This document shows positions 37,031-46,698 of a DNA stretch of 64,000 nt, one piece after another. The notes below the pieces were generated by a model. It saw nothing but the letters and a program-made list of their open reading frames with translations. It was not told the DNA's origin and did no database searches. Each line of letters starts with the position of its first letter. Position 1 is the stretch's first letter. The position numbers were made by a program, and so were the translations under genes. This stretch comes from Bacteroidetes bacterium RIFCSPLOWO2_12_FULL_35_15. Its GTDB lineage: Bacteria > Bacteroidota > Bacteroidia > 2-12-FULL-35-15. The stretch lies in the NCBI GenBank assembly GCA_001769385.1, contig MEPB01000056.1, positions 1-64,000 of the forward strand, read 5' to 3'.

Positions 37031-37485
37031 CCTGGTCCGATTAATATTTGATAAAAAAAATGGAGCTGTACTTTATTTACAAGAAGTCATTTTGCGCCCT
37101 TCGCTAAAGATAAACTCTGAGAAAAATCTTTTTTATTAGCAAGATGCTTCAGCATGACAAAACAACAAACACATAATTTCATAAATAGCTCTTTTGTTGA
37201 TTTCGAAGGTATTATTAATCGAACTCGGGTTCTAACTATTAATAGATGGAGCATGTCTTTTCGACAAGATTGAGAAATCTCAAAAATGATGTTGGCTTTA
37301 CAGGATTTCTCCCTCCGGTCGGAATGATAAAAAACAATCCAGCACTAGATTGCCCTGTTTCATTGAGATATGCGGTTAATTATTAATCGAACTCAGGTTA
37401 TTACTAACCAAATTCATCTCCTGTTTTTTTACTCAGTGATATTCGTCACTCTATTTTTTGATAAAGTTCATAGCTTAATTTTCCT
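37031..37485. other. 455-bp intergenic region with palindromic repeats
   Basis: No ORF. It holds a degenerate family A element (37085-37159, gtcatttt ... gcatgaca) and a clearer one (37254-37330, tgtcttttcgac ... tcggaatgata with gagaaatct/aggatttctc arms). A direct repeat, attattaatcgaactc(g/a)gg, at 37211 and 37379 brackets the second element. The last 50 bp carry paired FNR-like boxes. Confidence 0.55.
37436..37471. promoter_or_regulatory. Paired FNR-like boxes, site 1
   Basis: gtgatattcgtcac (37436-37449) and ttgataaagttcat (37458-37471). Both contain TGA-N6-TCA and their starts are 22 bp apart. Confidence 0.55.
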
Positions 37486-37875
37486 ATGGAAAATACATTT
37501 GTTATAAAAACAATTGCCATGGAACTCTTAATCACTCATTCCTACCAAAGCCCGGTTATCGACTATTTCCTGGAACAAATGAAGGATCTGAATTTAATTT
37601 ATTATGCTTCAGATCTAGCCAGGGAGATGGAATTTGAAGATCATTTGGAATTAGATGAGGCTGTAAAACGATCCATGGAACTATGCAGACAAGCGAATAT
37701 CCCTATTGATTTTAATTTCAAACGTATCTATAAAAGTTCCTATGATGGAATTATTTACGATTGGAAACTGTCTGTATTAGCATACCAATTGGTTTGCATC
37801 AATGGTGGTACTTATAACCCACATGTGGCTCAAATGCAAATTAAATTACTCAAAAACCGATCAGAAAATCATTAA
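37486..37875 (+). CDS. Hypothetical protein, unrecognised family
   Basis: 129 residues, soluble, mildly acidic, with no motif that I recognise. It begins ENTFVIKTIAMELLITHSYQ and is predicted mostly alpha-helical. Met12 (ATG at 37519) is a credible alternative start: the paired regulatory boxes end at 37471, which leaves only 14 bp before the first ATG but 47 bp before the second, matching the spacing at other promoters of the set. It stands alone between signalling genes. Confidence 0.65.
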   Translation: MENTFVIKTIAMELLITHSYQSPVIDYFLEQMKDLNLIYYASDLAREMEFEDHLELDEAVKRSMELCRQANIPIDFNFKRIYKSSYDGIIYDWKLSVLAYQLVCINGGTYNPHVAQMQIKLLKNRSENH

Positions 37876-38104
37876 TATATAATAAGAATTAATGAAATAA
37901 CACCTTCTAAATCATCTTTTCAATGCAAAAGATGGGAAGATTTTTTATATATCCTTAATTCCGGTTGTTTTGTCAAGATAATTGAATTGATCTGAATCCA
38001 TAATTAAAAAAATATTTTGCTTATGTAAAAAGCAAGCATTCGTGATACATAAAATCTTTTTATCGAACATTTGTTTTAATTAGTCGTTCTAATTCCAAAT
38101 AAAA

Positions 38105-39388
38105 ATGAGCACTATAAAACCATCCGAAAATGATTTCACAGCATCTCAATTAACAAATTGGGAAGCAGATAAAAATGTAGAAAATCACCAAAAACTCACC
38201 CAAATTGAACTTCTTGAACTGCTGAAGGCGGCTAAAATTAAAAATCTGGAACTGGAAATTGAAATTGATAAATTACGTTACATCCAGCAGACATCAGAAA
38301 AATCACAAATTGAATTTTCAAACTTATTTGATTTCGCCCCGAATGGATATTTTATATTGGATAATAAAGGAGATATCCTCAATGTAAATATCGAAGGAAG
38401 TAAACAACTTGGAATTGATAAAAAACAATTGATCGGGAACCCTCTTTCCATATTTATCAATTCAAAACAACAACAAGATGAATTTTATTTACATAGAAAA
38501 CGTCTCATCGAAAAAAACACATTACAACGTTGCGATGTTGAATTAAAAAGAAAGGATGGTTCGGTATTTAGTGCAAGGATGGAATGTAGTATGATCAGGG
38601 ATGATTCAGGAAATTTCAAACATTTCAACTGTTTGTTATTTGACATTTCAGATAAAATTGAACAATCAAAAAAAATGGAAATTGCATTAGGAAAAGAAAA
38701 AGAATTAAATGAATTAAAATCCAGATTTATTTCAATGGCTTCACATGAGTTCCGGACACCATTGGCATCCATCCTTTCTTCCATTTATTTATTAGAAAAA
38801 TACAATGAACTTGAATCGGGTGAAAAAAGATTGAATCATATTAACAAGATCAAAAACTCAGTACAAGGGTTAAATGAAATATTGATTGATTTCCTTTCCT
38901 TGAGTCAGATTGAAAAAGGAATGATCAAAAATAATCCGGAAACATTTAATTTATTGAGATTTATAGAGGATGTTATTGAAGAAACAAAAACCTCGGCCCC
39001 TAATCACTCTTTTGAATTTATTCACAAAGGAGAAAAGCAAGATGTATTTTTGGATAAAAAATTATTAAAGATTTGTGTCACAAATCTGCTGGGAAATGCT
39101 ATCAAATATTCACCGTTAAGTAAAACTATAAAAATTAAGGCAGAAAGCAAAAGTGAAGAAAATAATTTTTATATCGCAATAAAGGATGAAGGAATTGGAA
39201 TACCTGAAAATGATAAGCCACATATTTTTCAACAATTTTTCAGAGCGAAAAATGCTGATACATTTCAAGGAACAGGTCTTGGTTTGAATATTATAAAAAA
39301 ACTAATTACAATGATGGATGGAGAAATCAGCTTTACAAGCCAGATAAACAAAGGCTCTGTATTTTACTTAAAATTCTGGGACTGTTGA
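38105..39388 (+). CDS. PAS-domain sensor histidine kinase
   Basis: 427 residues, soluble. A short coiled region is followed by a PAS domain (about 70-182: FDFAPNGYFILDNKGDILNV, later RKDGSVFSARMECSMIRDD). HisKA has H214 in SMASHEFRTPLAS; HATPase has NLLGNAIKYSPLS, DEGIGIPENDK and GTGLGLNIIKKL. The ligand is not predictable. No response regulator is adjacent; the CRP-fused regulator at 61 kb is a possible partner, but this is speculation. Confidence 0.88.
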   Translation: MSTIKPSENDFTASQLTNWEADKNVENHQKLTQIELLELLKAAKIKNLELEIEIDKLRYIQQTSEKSQIEFSNLFDFAPNGYFILDNKGDILNVNIEGSKQLGIDKKQLIGNPLSIFINSKQQQDEFYLHRKRLIEKNTLQRCDVELKRKDGSVFSARMECSMIRDDSGNFKHFNCLLFDISDKIEQSKKMEIALGKEKELNELKSRFISMASHEFRTPLASILSSIYLLEKYNELESGEKRLNHINKIKNSVQGLNEILIDFLSLSQIEKGMIKNNPETFNLLRFIEDVIEETKTSAPNHSFEFIHKGEKQDVFLDKKLLKICVTNLLGNAIKYSPLSKTIKIKAESKSEENNFYIAIKDEGIGIPENDKPHIFQQFFRAKNADTFQGTGLGLNIIKKLITMMDGEISFTSQINKGSVFYLKFWDC

Positions 39389-39402
39389 TTTTTTTTCTAC
39401 TT

Positions 39403-39505
39403 ATACCATTTATAAATATATTTTAGTCCAACAAATTTCCACGCACAATCGACAAACTCTGACAGACAGCACACATTAGACTACTTTACAAATTCAATTG
39501 GTATT
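39403..39505. repeat. Family C intergenic palindromic element, copy 1
   Basis: About 103 bp, with outer arms ataccatttataaat / attcaattggtat and the core segment cgacaaactctgac. A clear second copy lies at 60688-60792. It sits downstream of the PAS kinase between convergent genes. Confidence 0.7.
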
Positions 39506-39529
39506 AAATATACTTTCCGGATAAGAACA

Positions 39530-39940
39530 TTATGGGATCCATTTAATTGTAGCTTTTCCTTTTTTATCAAAATAAATAGCCTTTCCTTTTTTATTCCCTA
39601 ATTCAATTCTATCAATAGCAGAGATCAAAAAATCATGCAGACTTCCATCTTTCTCATATATTATCCAATAGGAATGAATTTCTTTTAATATTGTGTTTTT
39701 CTTTATTGTTCCATCCTTTTCCACAATTCGTAAATTACCAAGGCTAAGTATATCAATCGAATCACCGGTACTTTCATCGAATATTTTTCTTATCACTGTA
39801 TCTTTCTGATTCAGATAATTGGAATTTGATAAAAAAGAATATTTTTTATCAGGATAAAAAATAGTAAATGACAAAACTGTTCCCAGAAATAAAATCAGAA
39901 ATAAGTATATTTTCATGGTATCGGAAAAATCCCGAATCAT
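39530..39940 (-). CDS. Small exported hypothetical protein
   Basis: 136 residues. A hydrophobic segment (KIYLFLILFLGTVLSFTIF) follows eight polar residues, so Met9 (39916) may be the true start with a standard signal or anchor. The first ATG, however, overlaps the stop of the upstream gene by 4 bp (ATGA), which favours coupled translation from 39940. The rest is polar beta-rich sequence without recognised motif. It is probably co-transcribed with the CsgG-like gene. Confidence 0.6.
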   Translation of the reverse strand: MIRDFSDTMKIYLFLILFLGTVLSFTIFYPDKKYSFLSNSNYLNQKDTVIRKIFDESTGDSIDILSLGNLRIVEKDGTIKKNTILKEIHSYWIIYEKDGSLHDFLISAIDRIELGNKKGKAIYFDKKGKATIKWIP

Positions 39941-41100
39941 TCTATTTTAGGTTTCTTACTTACATTAAAACCGAATGAAAATCCTGCGATCCAACCATCT
40001 TTTCGAGGAGATACATACAGGTTAACAGGAATATTTAAATATCCCGACCTAAAGGTACGTCCAACAGCAATGATCAATCCGGCAGAAGGCTCAAGGCTTC
40101 CCCGTGTATCAAGACGGCTGACAATTGGGTATGGATTGGGCTGATACATCCCTAAGCTATCTTTTGGTCCGGATGTCATCCAATCAGTTTCCAGGTGCCA
40201 GGCACCTGTATTTCCATTCCCTCCCAGCAAACCTTGTGTATCATAAAATCCATCCGCTTTTTTTATTAATCTGATGGTAGGTCCGAAAGCAAATTCCCAA
40301 CCTGATTTCCCCCATCTGAATCCATTCAAAAAAGAAATGGATGGAATAAACCGGCCACTTTCCAAGCCTCCAATCAAACCAACAAATTCAATCAATGCCT
40401 GAAAGTCTCCGGCTGCCAGATAACGAACTTCTTGTTGATAACCAACCTGAAATGTTACCGGATACATTTCAAAACCTCCTTCACTTTTGGGTGCCTGTAG
40501 CCGGTCTCCGGCATCTCCAGTAGTAAAAGAGGCACCCATTCGCGGACCATTTAAACGCAAGGTTGTTTTTGGACTTGCAACAGGTACTTCATAATTTATT
40601 AATTGATTTGTTAATGCCTGATTGGGAGGGAGGTTAAATAATTTTTTTACAGAAACTTCTATCATTCTTTGTAATTCGGGCTGTAAGTTCAAATATTCTG
40701 TCGCATCACTTTTTTCAATCGTTTCGGTTTTTACATCGATCAATCGCAGCGTAATAATTATTTTTTCGCCAAACCGTTCGATGTCACCCGTAAGCATTTT
40801 ATCTGCATTAAGTAATTTACCCGCATTAACAAGGCATGATTTACTAAAACAACTATCCATCTTAAAATGCGATTTTTTAAAAATATCATTCATTTCATAT
40901 TTATCAATTACATTATATACCGCTGTTTTATCAACCTCCAATCGGGTAATATAACCAACCGATTGCGCATCATATATAATTCCTTTTGAATCAATATTCA
41001 TTATGCCGATGCTTACTTTAGATTTGTCCTGTGCAATGCAAAATGAAGTATAATAAATCAATAACAAGGAGGTGATAAATACTTTTTTTGAAGTTTTCAT
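39937..41100 (-). CDS. CsgG/TolB-N-like domain protein with C-terminal outer-membrane part
   Basis: 387 residues with a signal peptide ending near FCIAQDK. Residues about 25-155 resemble the FlgO/CsgG/TolB-N fold: VSIGIMNIDSKGI, YNVIDKYEMNDIFKKSHF, GKLLNADKMLTGDIERFG and IITLRLIDVKTETIEKS. The remainder (GASFTTGDAGD, FQVGYQQEVRYLAAGDF, FRWGKSGWEFAFGPTIRL) looks like a small outer-membrane beta-barrel with alternating strands. Function unknown. It is preceded by paired FNR-like boxes. Confidence 0.68.
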   Translation of the reverse strand: MKTSKKVFITSLLLIYYTSFCIAQDKSKVSIGIMNIDSKGIIYDAQSVGYITRLEVDKTAVYNVIDKYEMNDIFKKSHFKMDSCFSKSCLVNAGKLLNADKMLTGDIERFGEKIIITLRLIDVKTETIEKSDATEYLNLQPELQRMIEVSVKKLFNLPPNQALTNQLINYEVPVASPKTTLRLNGPRMGASFTTGDAGDRLQAPKSEGGFEMYPVTFQVGYQQEVRYLAAGDFQALIEFVGLIGGLESGRFIPSISFLNGFRWGKSGWEFAFGPTIRLIKKADGFYDTQGLLGGNGNTGAWHLETDWMTSGPKDSLGMYQPNPYPIVSRLDTRGSLEPSAGLIIAVGRTFRSGYLNIPVNLYVSPRKDGWIAGFSFGFNVSKKPKIE

Positions 41101-41147
41101 GAAGAGTAATTTTTAAGTAAAATAACGTTGTATTTCAAAAGAACTAA

Positions 41148-41183
41148 ATGATGCCTATCAAAAGAATTATTGATAAAAATTAT
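41148..41183. promoter_or_regulatory. Paired FNR-like boxes, site 2
   Basis: atgatgcctatcaa (41148-41161) and ttgataaaaattat (41170-41183), 22 bp apart, 47 bp upstream of the CsgG-like start. The second site has TTA in place of TCA. Confidence 0.55.
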
Positions 41184-41368
41184 TAGGCTTTATATAAGTT
41201 AAAATGGTATAAAATATTATTTTTTTTATTAAAAAAGAACAAACGGAACGCCATTGGGAGTCATGAAGCAATCTTCCATCTTTTATTATTTAAGATTGCT
41301 TCGACTGAAAAAGTTTCTATTATGCCCCAGGTATGCATTCAATTATTTTTAATAAATTAAATGTATAA
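41183..41368. repeat. Family B intergenic repeat, copy 1
   Basis: It shares ggaacg(c/t)cattggga, the 11-bp dyad gaagcaatctt/aagattgcttc, cgactgaaaaagt and the tail cattcaattatt...aataaattaaatgtata with 53838-54008. It fills most of the 333-bp gap upstream of the CsgG-like gene. Confidence 0.75.
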
Positions 41369-41383
41369 TTCTATTAATCATAA

Positions 41384-41414
41384 TAAAAAAGCATCCTGTT
41401 TTCAACAGGATGCT
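41384..41414 (-). terminator. Intrinsic terminator of the SprB-repeat gene
   Basis: Perfect 11-bp stem (agcatcctgtt/aacaggatgct) with a 3-base loop. On the minus strand it is followed by a T-run, 20 bp after the stop codon. Confidence 0.85.
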
Positions 41415-41433
41415 CCTTTTAATAAATCAATTA

Positions 41434-44400
41434 TTATTTAATAATTTTTAATTTTTTTGTTACAATTGTATTCTCAGTATAGATCTGCACAAAATATGCA
41501 CCTTGTTCAAATGCAGATATATTTATCTCAAACTTTGAATTTTGAGGCTCTGCTTCAAATACATTCTGGCCGAGTACATTCATCACTTTTAGCTTTTGAA
41601 TTATTAAGCCATTGTTTTCGATCATCACTTTCTCATTTGCAGGATTTGGGAAGATCAAAATTTTCTCGCTCAGATTACTGAAATTATCAATACCTAATGA
41701 ACTGTTTACTGTAAACACATTGGAAACTGAACAACCATTTCCATCTGTTGTAGTGATCGTATATGTTCCTGCAGCCAGATTTGATAAATCGGCTGTTGTT
41801 GCAGAATTTGACCAGGTATAACTGTAAGGCGGAGTACCACCACCAACAGTAATATCAAGAGCTCCATCTGTTGCAGTTGGTGAAGTTGCAGGAGTAATCA
41901 CTCCATTAACACTTAGCGGAAGCGATGGTTCAGCAATAGTATATGAACTTGTTTTTGCACAACCATTTGCATCTATTACTATTACAGAATAAACACCTGC
42001 ATAAAGATTGAAAACATCTTCTGTTACATTTCCTGAAGACCATTCATAACTATATCCTGAAACGCCACCTGTTACAGAAAGATCTATCACGCCATTGTTT
42101 CCACCATGACATGCAACTTCTGACACGTTTGAATTAATAGTTATTGCTGCAGGTTCAATAATTGTTACCGTTTTTGTTTTTACACAGTTGTTTGCATCTT
42201 TAACGTAAACTGTATATGCTCCCCCGTTTAGACCGATAAATACATTTGAGGTTTGGTAGGTAGATCCATCAATACTATATTGATATGCTCCTGTTCCTCC
42301 ATCTGCAATGATAGAAAATTCACCATCATTTGCTCCGGAACAACTTACATGCAACACTCCTGCAAATACATTTAATGCCAGAGGTTCAGTTACTGCAAAA
42401 ACCTTACTTCCCATGCAACTAGCTGCATCACGAACAATAACAGTATATATTCCTGCATTTAAATTAGTGAAATTTGGACTGGATTGGAATGTAAATCCAC
42501 CATTTATACTGTACGCCATTGTTCCTGTACCACCGGCAGCAGAAATAGTTGCGGCTCCTCCGGCACTTCCATTACATTGAACATTACTTACTGCCGTGTT
42601 TATTGCAAATGCGTTAGGTTCTGTTAAAGTAATAACTTCTGTTCCTGCGCAACCATTTGCATCCCTAACGGTAACAGTATATGTTCCGGCATATAAACCG
42701 TTAAATGAGCTGGAAGTTGACCAGTTTTCGCCATTAAGACTATATTCCAATGTTCCTGTTCCGCCAGTTACTGCATTGATTGTAATTGAACCATCATTTA
42801 TACCGTTACATGCAACATTTGTATGACTGGTGCTTGTTAAAACCGGTCCATTGGAATCATTGATAGTTGCTGAAGCAATACTTTGACATCCTGTTCCGTC
42901 CATTAGATAGATGTAATATGTTCCTGCCGATTTTCCGGTAAATGAACCGGTAGAATTATATGTTTGTCCATCTAGACTGTACTGATAACCAGCTCCTGAA
43001 CCGCCTGAAGCGGAAACAAGTATCGTTCCATTGCTATTTCCACAGGTAGCATTTCCTGTAACAGAAGTTACTGCAATGACGGCAGGCTGATTTAACGTTA
43101 CAAATGTTACATATGGGCAAGCAAAAGCATCTTCTATAGTAATTTTATATGTTCCTGCTTCAAGATTGTTAAATATTCCGGTAGGTTGAAATTCAAAATC
43201 ATTGATACTATATTTATACTTACCTGAACCTCCGGTTGCGACAACAGCAATACTTCCATCGTTAGAAAGATTACATGTCTCGTTCATTGTTGTTACCGTT
43301 GCCGATACGGCTGTAGGTTGAGTCACATCAATAGTTGTAGTATCAGTACAGGAAGCAGCATCTTTTGCGTAAACAATATAGGTTCCGGCTAATAAACCAT
43401 CAAAATGCGGATCAGACTGATAGTTGATACCATTAAGACTATACGTAAATGTTCCAATGCCACCAGTTACCGAAGCAACATCTATTACACCATTTTTTCC
43501 TCCATTACAGTTAACAGCACTTGATGTTGCTACAAGCTCAATCATAGGAGGCTGAGAAATTGTTAAACGTCTTCCATTTTTACAACCTGCAGCATCTTTA
43601 ACCAAAAGAGAATAATTTCCGGCCATCAAAGCAGGAAAAGTTCCACTTGTTTGATAAATTTGTCCTCCGTTGACACTGTATTGTAATGTACCTGAACCAC
43701 CGGTTGCAAGAAGAACCACACTTCCGTCATTGGTACCATTACAGCTAACATTAGTTGTGCTTAAAACACTAAGAACAGGAGCTCCCTGATCGTTTACATT
43801 AAGCGGGGTAAAATTTGTACACGAATTAATATCTTTAATAGTCACAACATGTGACCCGGAAGTTACATTAGAAAAAGCACCACTACTTTGAAAGGATCCT
43901 GAATTCAATTGATATTGTAAGGCACCGGTTCCACCGGTAGCAACAACCAGAATTGAACCATCATTATTTCCGCAACTTGAATTAGTTGATGATGACGTTA
44001 AAAAAAGAATTGCAGGCGGTTCTGAAATTGTAAAAGGGGTAGTTTTAGTGCATCCTAATGCATCTTTTATATGTAATGTATAATTATCAATTGGTAAACT
44101 GCTCATTACAGGATTCGATTGAAAATTGAAATCGTCCAGGCTGTATAAAAAAGGTGGTGCACCACCAGTTCCAACAGCTATTATACTTCCATCATTTCCA
44201 CCATTACAAGTTACATTTACAATTGATGATGCGCTAACTCCAAGTCCAACAGAAATATTCATTGTATGTACATCAGTACAAGCGCTATTCCATCCATCCA
44301 ATGTTGCTGTTAAACTCACAGTATAAACTCCCGGTGTTGAATAAGAGTGTGAAGGATTTTGCAAATAAGACACAGGAGAACCATCACCAAAATTCCAGGT

Positions 44401-45135
44401 ATAATAATTATTTGTACCGGAGTAATTCGCCATTCCAATTGTATTAAACATACTATCTTTATTCATTAAGGTACTATTCGTAAATGCAACAGCTGCAGAA
44501 GGAATAACACATTTAGAACTGGCATTAAAATTAGAAGTAATAAAATTAGTCAGTTGCGGTACAAGATAAAAATCACCTTCCTTCGCAAAAGTATCCATTG
44601 CACTCGTCCAGTTAAATCCTGTAGAAGTTCCGGCAAGAGAAGGTAAGTCTTCTAAACGTCCTTCTCCATCACCTGTATATTTTAATTGGAAAGAATCACC
44701 AAATGGAAAAGATGTACTTCGAAGTTCAATCACCACCGCAAAATTACTTGTAACTGAAACTCCGCCATCACCAAAAGTTGCCGTAATGAAACCGGCTAAA
44801 TTATCCTTGGTCATAAAGGGCTTATCTACTGAACGTAAAGCAGATGTTGGTCTGCCATTCACGTCAACATTATAGATAGAAATACGTAACACAACGCCTC
44901 CTTTTGCTCCCGGATATTGACCATAAACTCTGACTTGGCCGACTTTGCCAGGCCCGCTATAATGATAAGTTTGAGCAGCAAATTCCTCATACCCTTTTAT
45001 TAATGTATAATATCCTGTTACTCCTTGATTTTTTGAGTTGACGTAACCATTCAAGTCTATGCAACTGGTTTGCGCCTTTAATCCCAAAAGGCTTAAAAAG
45101 AAAGCCATAGCGATAAGTGTATTTTTAATTTTCAT
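41434..45135 (-). CDS. Secreted SprB-repeat protein with T9SS type A sorting domain
   Basis: 1,233 residues. Signal peptide 1-21 (ending LGLKAQT); an N-terminal beta domain with a GDSFQLKYTGDGEGRL segment; one PKD domain (about 215-300, YYTWNFGDGSP). Then eleven SprB-type repeats of about 75-80 residues, each starting like VxCNGxNDGSI and containing GGxGxxxYSLNG and AGTYxVxVKDAxGC; the last is degenerate. The final ~85 residues (FPNPANEKVMIENNG ... TKKLKIIK) are a Por-secretion-system tail, so export by the type IX system is expected. SprB-like repeats occur in gliding adhesins; an adhesive surface role is inferred. Paired FNR-like boxes lie upstream. Confidence 0.92.
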   Translation of the reverse strand: MKIKNTLIAMAFFLSLLGLKAQTSCIDLNGYVNSKNQGVTGYYTLIKGYEEFAAQTYHYSGPGKVGQVRVYGQYPGAKGGVVLRISIYNVDVNGRPTSALRSVDKPFMTKDNLAGFITATFGDGGVSVTSNFAVVIELRSTSFPFGDSFQLKYTGDGEGRLEDLPSLAGTSTGFNWTSAMDTFAKEGDFYLVPQLTNFITSNFNASSKCVIPSAAVAFTNSTLMNKDSMFNTIGMANYSGTNNYYTWNFGDGSPVSYLQNPSHSYSTPGVYTVSLTATLDGWNSACTDVHTMNISVGLGVSASSIVNVTCNGGNDGSIIAVGTGGAPPFLYSLDDFNFQSNPVMSSLPIDNYTLHIKDALGCTKTTPFTISEPPAILFLTSSSTNSSCGNNDGSILVVATGGTGALQYQLNSGSFQSSGAFSNVTSGSHVVTIKDINSCTNFTPLNVNDQGAPVLSVLSTTNVSCNGTNDGSVVLLATGGSGTLQYSVNGGQIYQTSGTFPALMAGNYSLLVKDAAGCKNGRRLTISQPPMIELVATSSAVNCNGGKNGVIDVASVTGGIGTFTYSLNGINYQSDPHFDGLLAGTYIVYAKDAASCTDTTTIDVTQPTAVSATVTTMNETCNLSNDGSIAVVATGGSGKYKYSINDFEFQPTGIFNNLEAGTYKITIEDAFACPYVTFVTLNQPAVIAVTSVTGNATCGNSNGTILVSASGGSGAGYQYSLDGQTYNSTGSFTGKSAGTYYIYLMDGTGCQSIASATINDSNGPVLTSTSHTNVACNGINDGSITINAVTGGTGTLEYSLNGENWSTSSSFNGLYAGTYTVTVRDANGCAGTEVITLTEPNAFAINTAVSNVQCNGSAGGAATISAAGGTGTMAYSINGGFTFQSSPNFTNLNAGIYTVIVRDAASCMGSKVFAVTEPLALNVFAGVLHVSCSGANDGEFSIIADGGTGAYQYSIDGSTYQTSNVFIGLNGGAYTVYVKDANNCVKTKTVTIIEPAAITINSNVSEVACHGGNNGVIDLSVTGGVSGYSYEWSSGNVTEDVFNLYAGVYSVIVIDANGCAKTSSYTIAEPSLPLSVNGVITPATSPTATDGALDITVGGGTPPYSYTWSNSATTADLSNLAAGTYTITTTDGNGCSVSNVFTVNSSLGIDNFSNLSEKILIFPNPANEKVMIENNGLIIQKLKVMNVLGQNVFEAEPQNSKFEINISAFEQGAYFVQIYTENTIVTKKLKIIK

Positions 45136-45207
45136 GATTTTGTTTTTTATATGAATATTTATTTAAAATTTATTGGACAAAACTATTGCAGAAATAAAAT
45201 TGAATGA

Positions 45208-45243
45208 ATGAACTTAATCATTGAAGGGTTTGATTCTAATCAA
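45208..45243. promoter_or_regulatory. Paired FNR-like boxes, site 3
   Basis: atgaacttaatcat (45208-45221) and the perfect dyad ttgattctaatcaa (45230-45243), 22 bp apart, 72 bp upstream of the SprB-repeat gene. Confidence 0.65.
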
Positions 45244-45304
45244 AATATTTTTTTGACTTAAAAAATTATACCAATCCTTTCGAAATTGGAATGACCACGT
45301 TCAA

Positions 45305-45338
45305 TAAAAAAGCCTGATGAAATGAATCATCAGGCTTC
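45305..45338 (-). terminator. Intrinsic terminator of the BON-domain gene
   Basis: Perfect 11-bp stem (aagcctgatga/tcatcaggctt), 6-base loop and T-run on the minus strand, 20 bp after the BON gene stop. Confidence 0.85.
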
Positions 45339-45358
45339 CAATTTTCCAAATCAATATT

Positions 45359-46027
45359 TTAATAGGCAAATACTTCCGTATCAATTATCAATTTATTTTC
45401 CACTGAACTAACACCGGGTGCAGCCCATGCAGCATTTTCAGCATCTTTTTTCTCAGCCCAGGAACGTACTTTTCCTGTTAAAATAATTTTATTCCCAATT
45501 GATTCGATATTTATTTTTTCAGAATCAATAGTAGCACTTCGGTGAAATGCAAAATTAATTTTTTGTTTAATTTCTTTCGAGCTCAATTTTGGTGTGACTT
45601 TAATCAGATTGGTAATTCCCACAACACCGGAAAGATTTTCAACCATGGTGCGGGCAGCAATACGTTGAAAGTCCCATTCTACGTCACCTTCAAGTGTAAC
45701 CCAACCATCTTCTACCTTTACTTTGATTTTATTTTCCTGCATTGCACTGTGCCATTTAAGGGCATTTATAACAGTTTGAGCAATTTCAGTGTCATTCTTT
45801 TTTCCAAAAGTAGTAAGCTTCACTTCAATATCTTCAGCCACAGCTTTAACACCTGCAACTCTTTTTGCGGCTCTTTCAGCAGCAACTTTTTTTGCATAAG
45901 TATCCACAGTTCCTGAAAGAGTAACAATTTCATTTTTAACTGCTACACCAATTTCAGTAGCAGTAAGGATTGGCTCATATTTAAGCTCATCCATCACATC
46001 TTTTTGAATTTCTAAATCTGTTTTCAT
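45359..46027 (-). CDS. BON-domain protein (three BON domains)
   Basis: 222 residues from the ATG at 46027, which I prefer over an ORF start 25 codons upstream because the upstream segment is unlike the family and would run through the regulatory boxes. Three BON modules: about 1-70 ([20 protein letters not shown]), 75-145 ([20 protein letters not shown]) and 150-220 ([20 protein letters not shown]). No signal peptide, so probably cytoplasmic. BON proteins of this layout are often general-stress proteins. It is divergent from the DUF2267/Usp operon with a shared box pair. Confidence 0.88.
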   Translation of the reverse strand: MKTDLEIQKDVMDELKYEPILTATEIGVAVKNEIVTLSGTVDTYAKKVAAERAAKRVAGVKAVAEDIEVKLTTFGKKNDTEIAQTVINALKWHSAMQENKIKVKVEDGWVTLEGDVEWDFQRIAARTMVENLSGVVGITNLIKVTPKLSSKEIKQKINFAFHRSATIDSEKINIESIGNKIILTGKVRSWAEKKDAENAAWAAPGVSSVENKLIIDTEVFAY

Positions 46028-46088
46028 AAGTATATTTTTAGGATTAATAATTTTTTTACAAAGGAAAACACATACTTCTCTGCCTGAT

Positions 46089-46124
46089 ATGATATTAATC
46101 AAAAACTATTTTGATGCTAATCAT
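46089..46124. promoter_or_regulatory. Paired FNR-like boxes, site 4 (divergent promoter)
   Basis: atgatattaatcaa (46089-46102) and ttgatgctaatcat (46111-46124), 22 bp apart, midway between BON (61 bp away) and DUF2267 (51 bp away). One pair could serve both directions. Confidence 0.7.
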
Positions 46125-46175
46125 TACTATAAAATAAAAAATAAAATATTTTTGGCTAACCTAAAATCTAAAACA

Positions 46176-46646
46176 ATGAACTTCAATAAACACGCGCAAA
46201 AAGGAAATGATTTCTTAAAGGAATTAGCAACAGAACTTGGTGATTCGTCAGATATAAATAAAGCTGGAAGAATACTCAGAGCCGTATTTCATGCATTAAG
46301 AATGCAAATTCCTCCGGAAGAAAGTTTTCAGTTGATATCACAATTACCAATGATGCTAAAAGCTATTTATGTTGACGGCTGGATTCCACAAAAACAAAAA
46401 AGTACTACCAGAAAAAAAGATCATTTCATTGAAGAGGTAATGAGAGATGATTGGTTTGCTTTAAGAAACGACTTTTTGCAAATGGAGGATGGAATGAAAG
46501 TTACTAAAGCGGTTTTCAAAGTATTAAAAAAACATGTGTCGGAAGGAGAGTTCAAAGACATTGAGGCCACGTTACCGAAAGAATTAAAAGACCTTCTTAA
46601 AACCAGGTTGGAATATAAAAAAATAAAAGTAAATATGACAACCTAA
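46176..46646 (+). CDS. DUF2267 domain protein
   Basis: 156 residues from the ATG at 46176 (NFNKHAQKGNDFLKELATEL). An upstream in-frame ATG at 46089 lies inside the regulatory box and is rejected. Typical DUF2267 segments: AGRILRAVFHALRMQIPPEE, QLPMMLKAIYVDGW, and a second half-repeat AVFKVLKKHVSEGEFKDIEA with LPKELKDLL. The function is unknown; the family is often found in stress gene clusters. It is the first gene before two Usp genes. Confidence 0.86.
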   Translation: MNFNKHAQKGNDFLKELATELGDSSDINKAGRILRAVFHALRMQIPPEESFQLISQLPMMLKAIYVDGWIPQKQKSTTRKKDHFIEEVMRDDWFALRNDFLQMEDGMKVTKAVFKVLKKHVSEGEFKDIEATLPKELKDLLKTRLEYKKIKVNMTT

Positions 46647-46698
46647 ATTTCCATCATGCATAAACAGGGAATAAATGAAAGCGCCAAAAGAATGAAAA

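Noticed and set aside
37987-38000. ttgatctgaatcca upstream of the PAS kinase
   Set aside because: The right half-site is off-consensus and no second box lies at the 22-bp distance.
41457-44447. Several plus-strand ORFs of 60-90 codons opposite the SprB-repeat gene
   Set aside because: They are shadows of the repetitive minus-strand gene, with Val/Pro/Thr-rich nonsense sequence and no start signals.
41434-45135. Regularly spaced repeats that might suggest a CRISPR or satellite array
   Set aside because: They are degenerate at DNA level and correspond to in-frame ~75-residue SprB protein repeats.
46089-46175. Upstream start for the DUF2267 gene
   Set aside because: It would place the coding sequence over both regulatory boxes, and the added residues are unlike the family.
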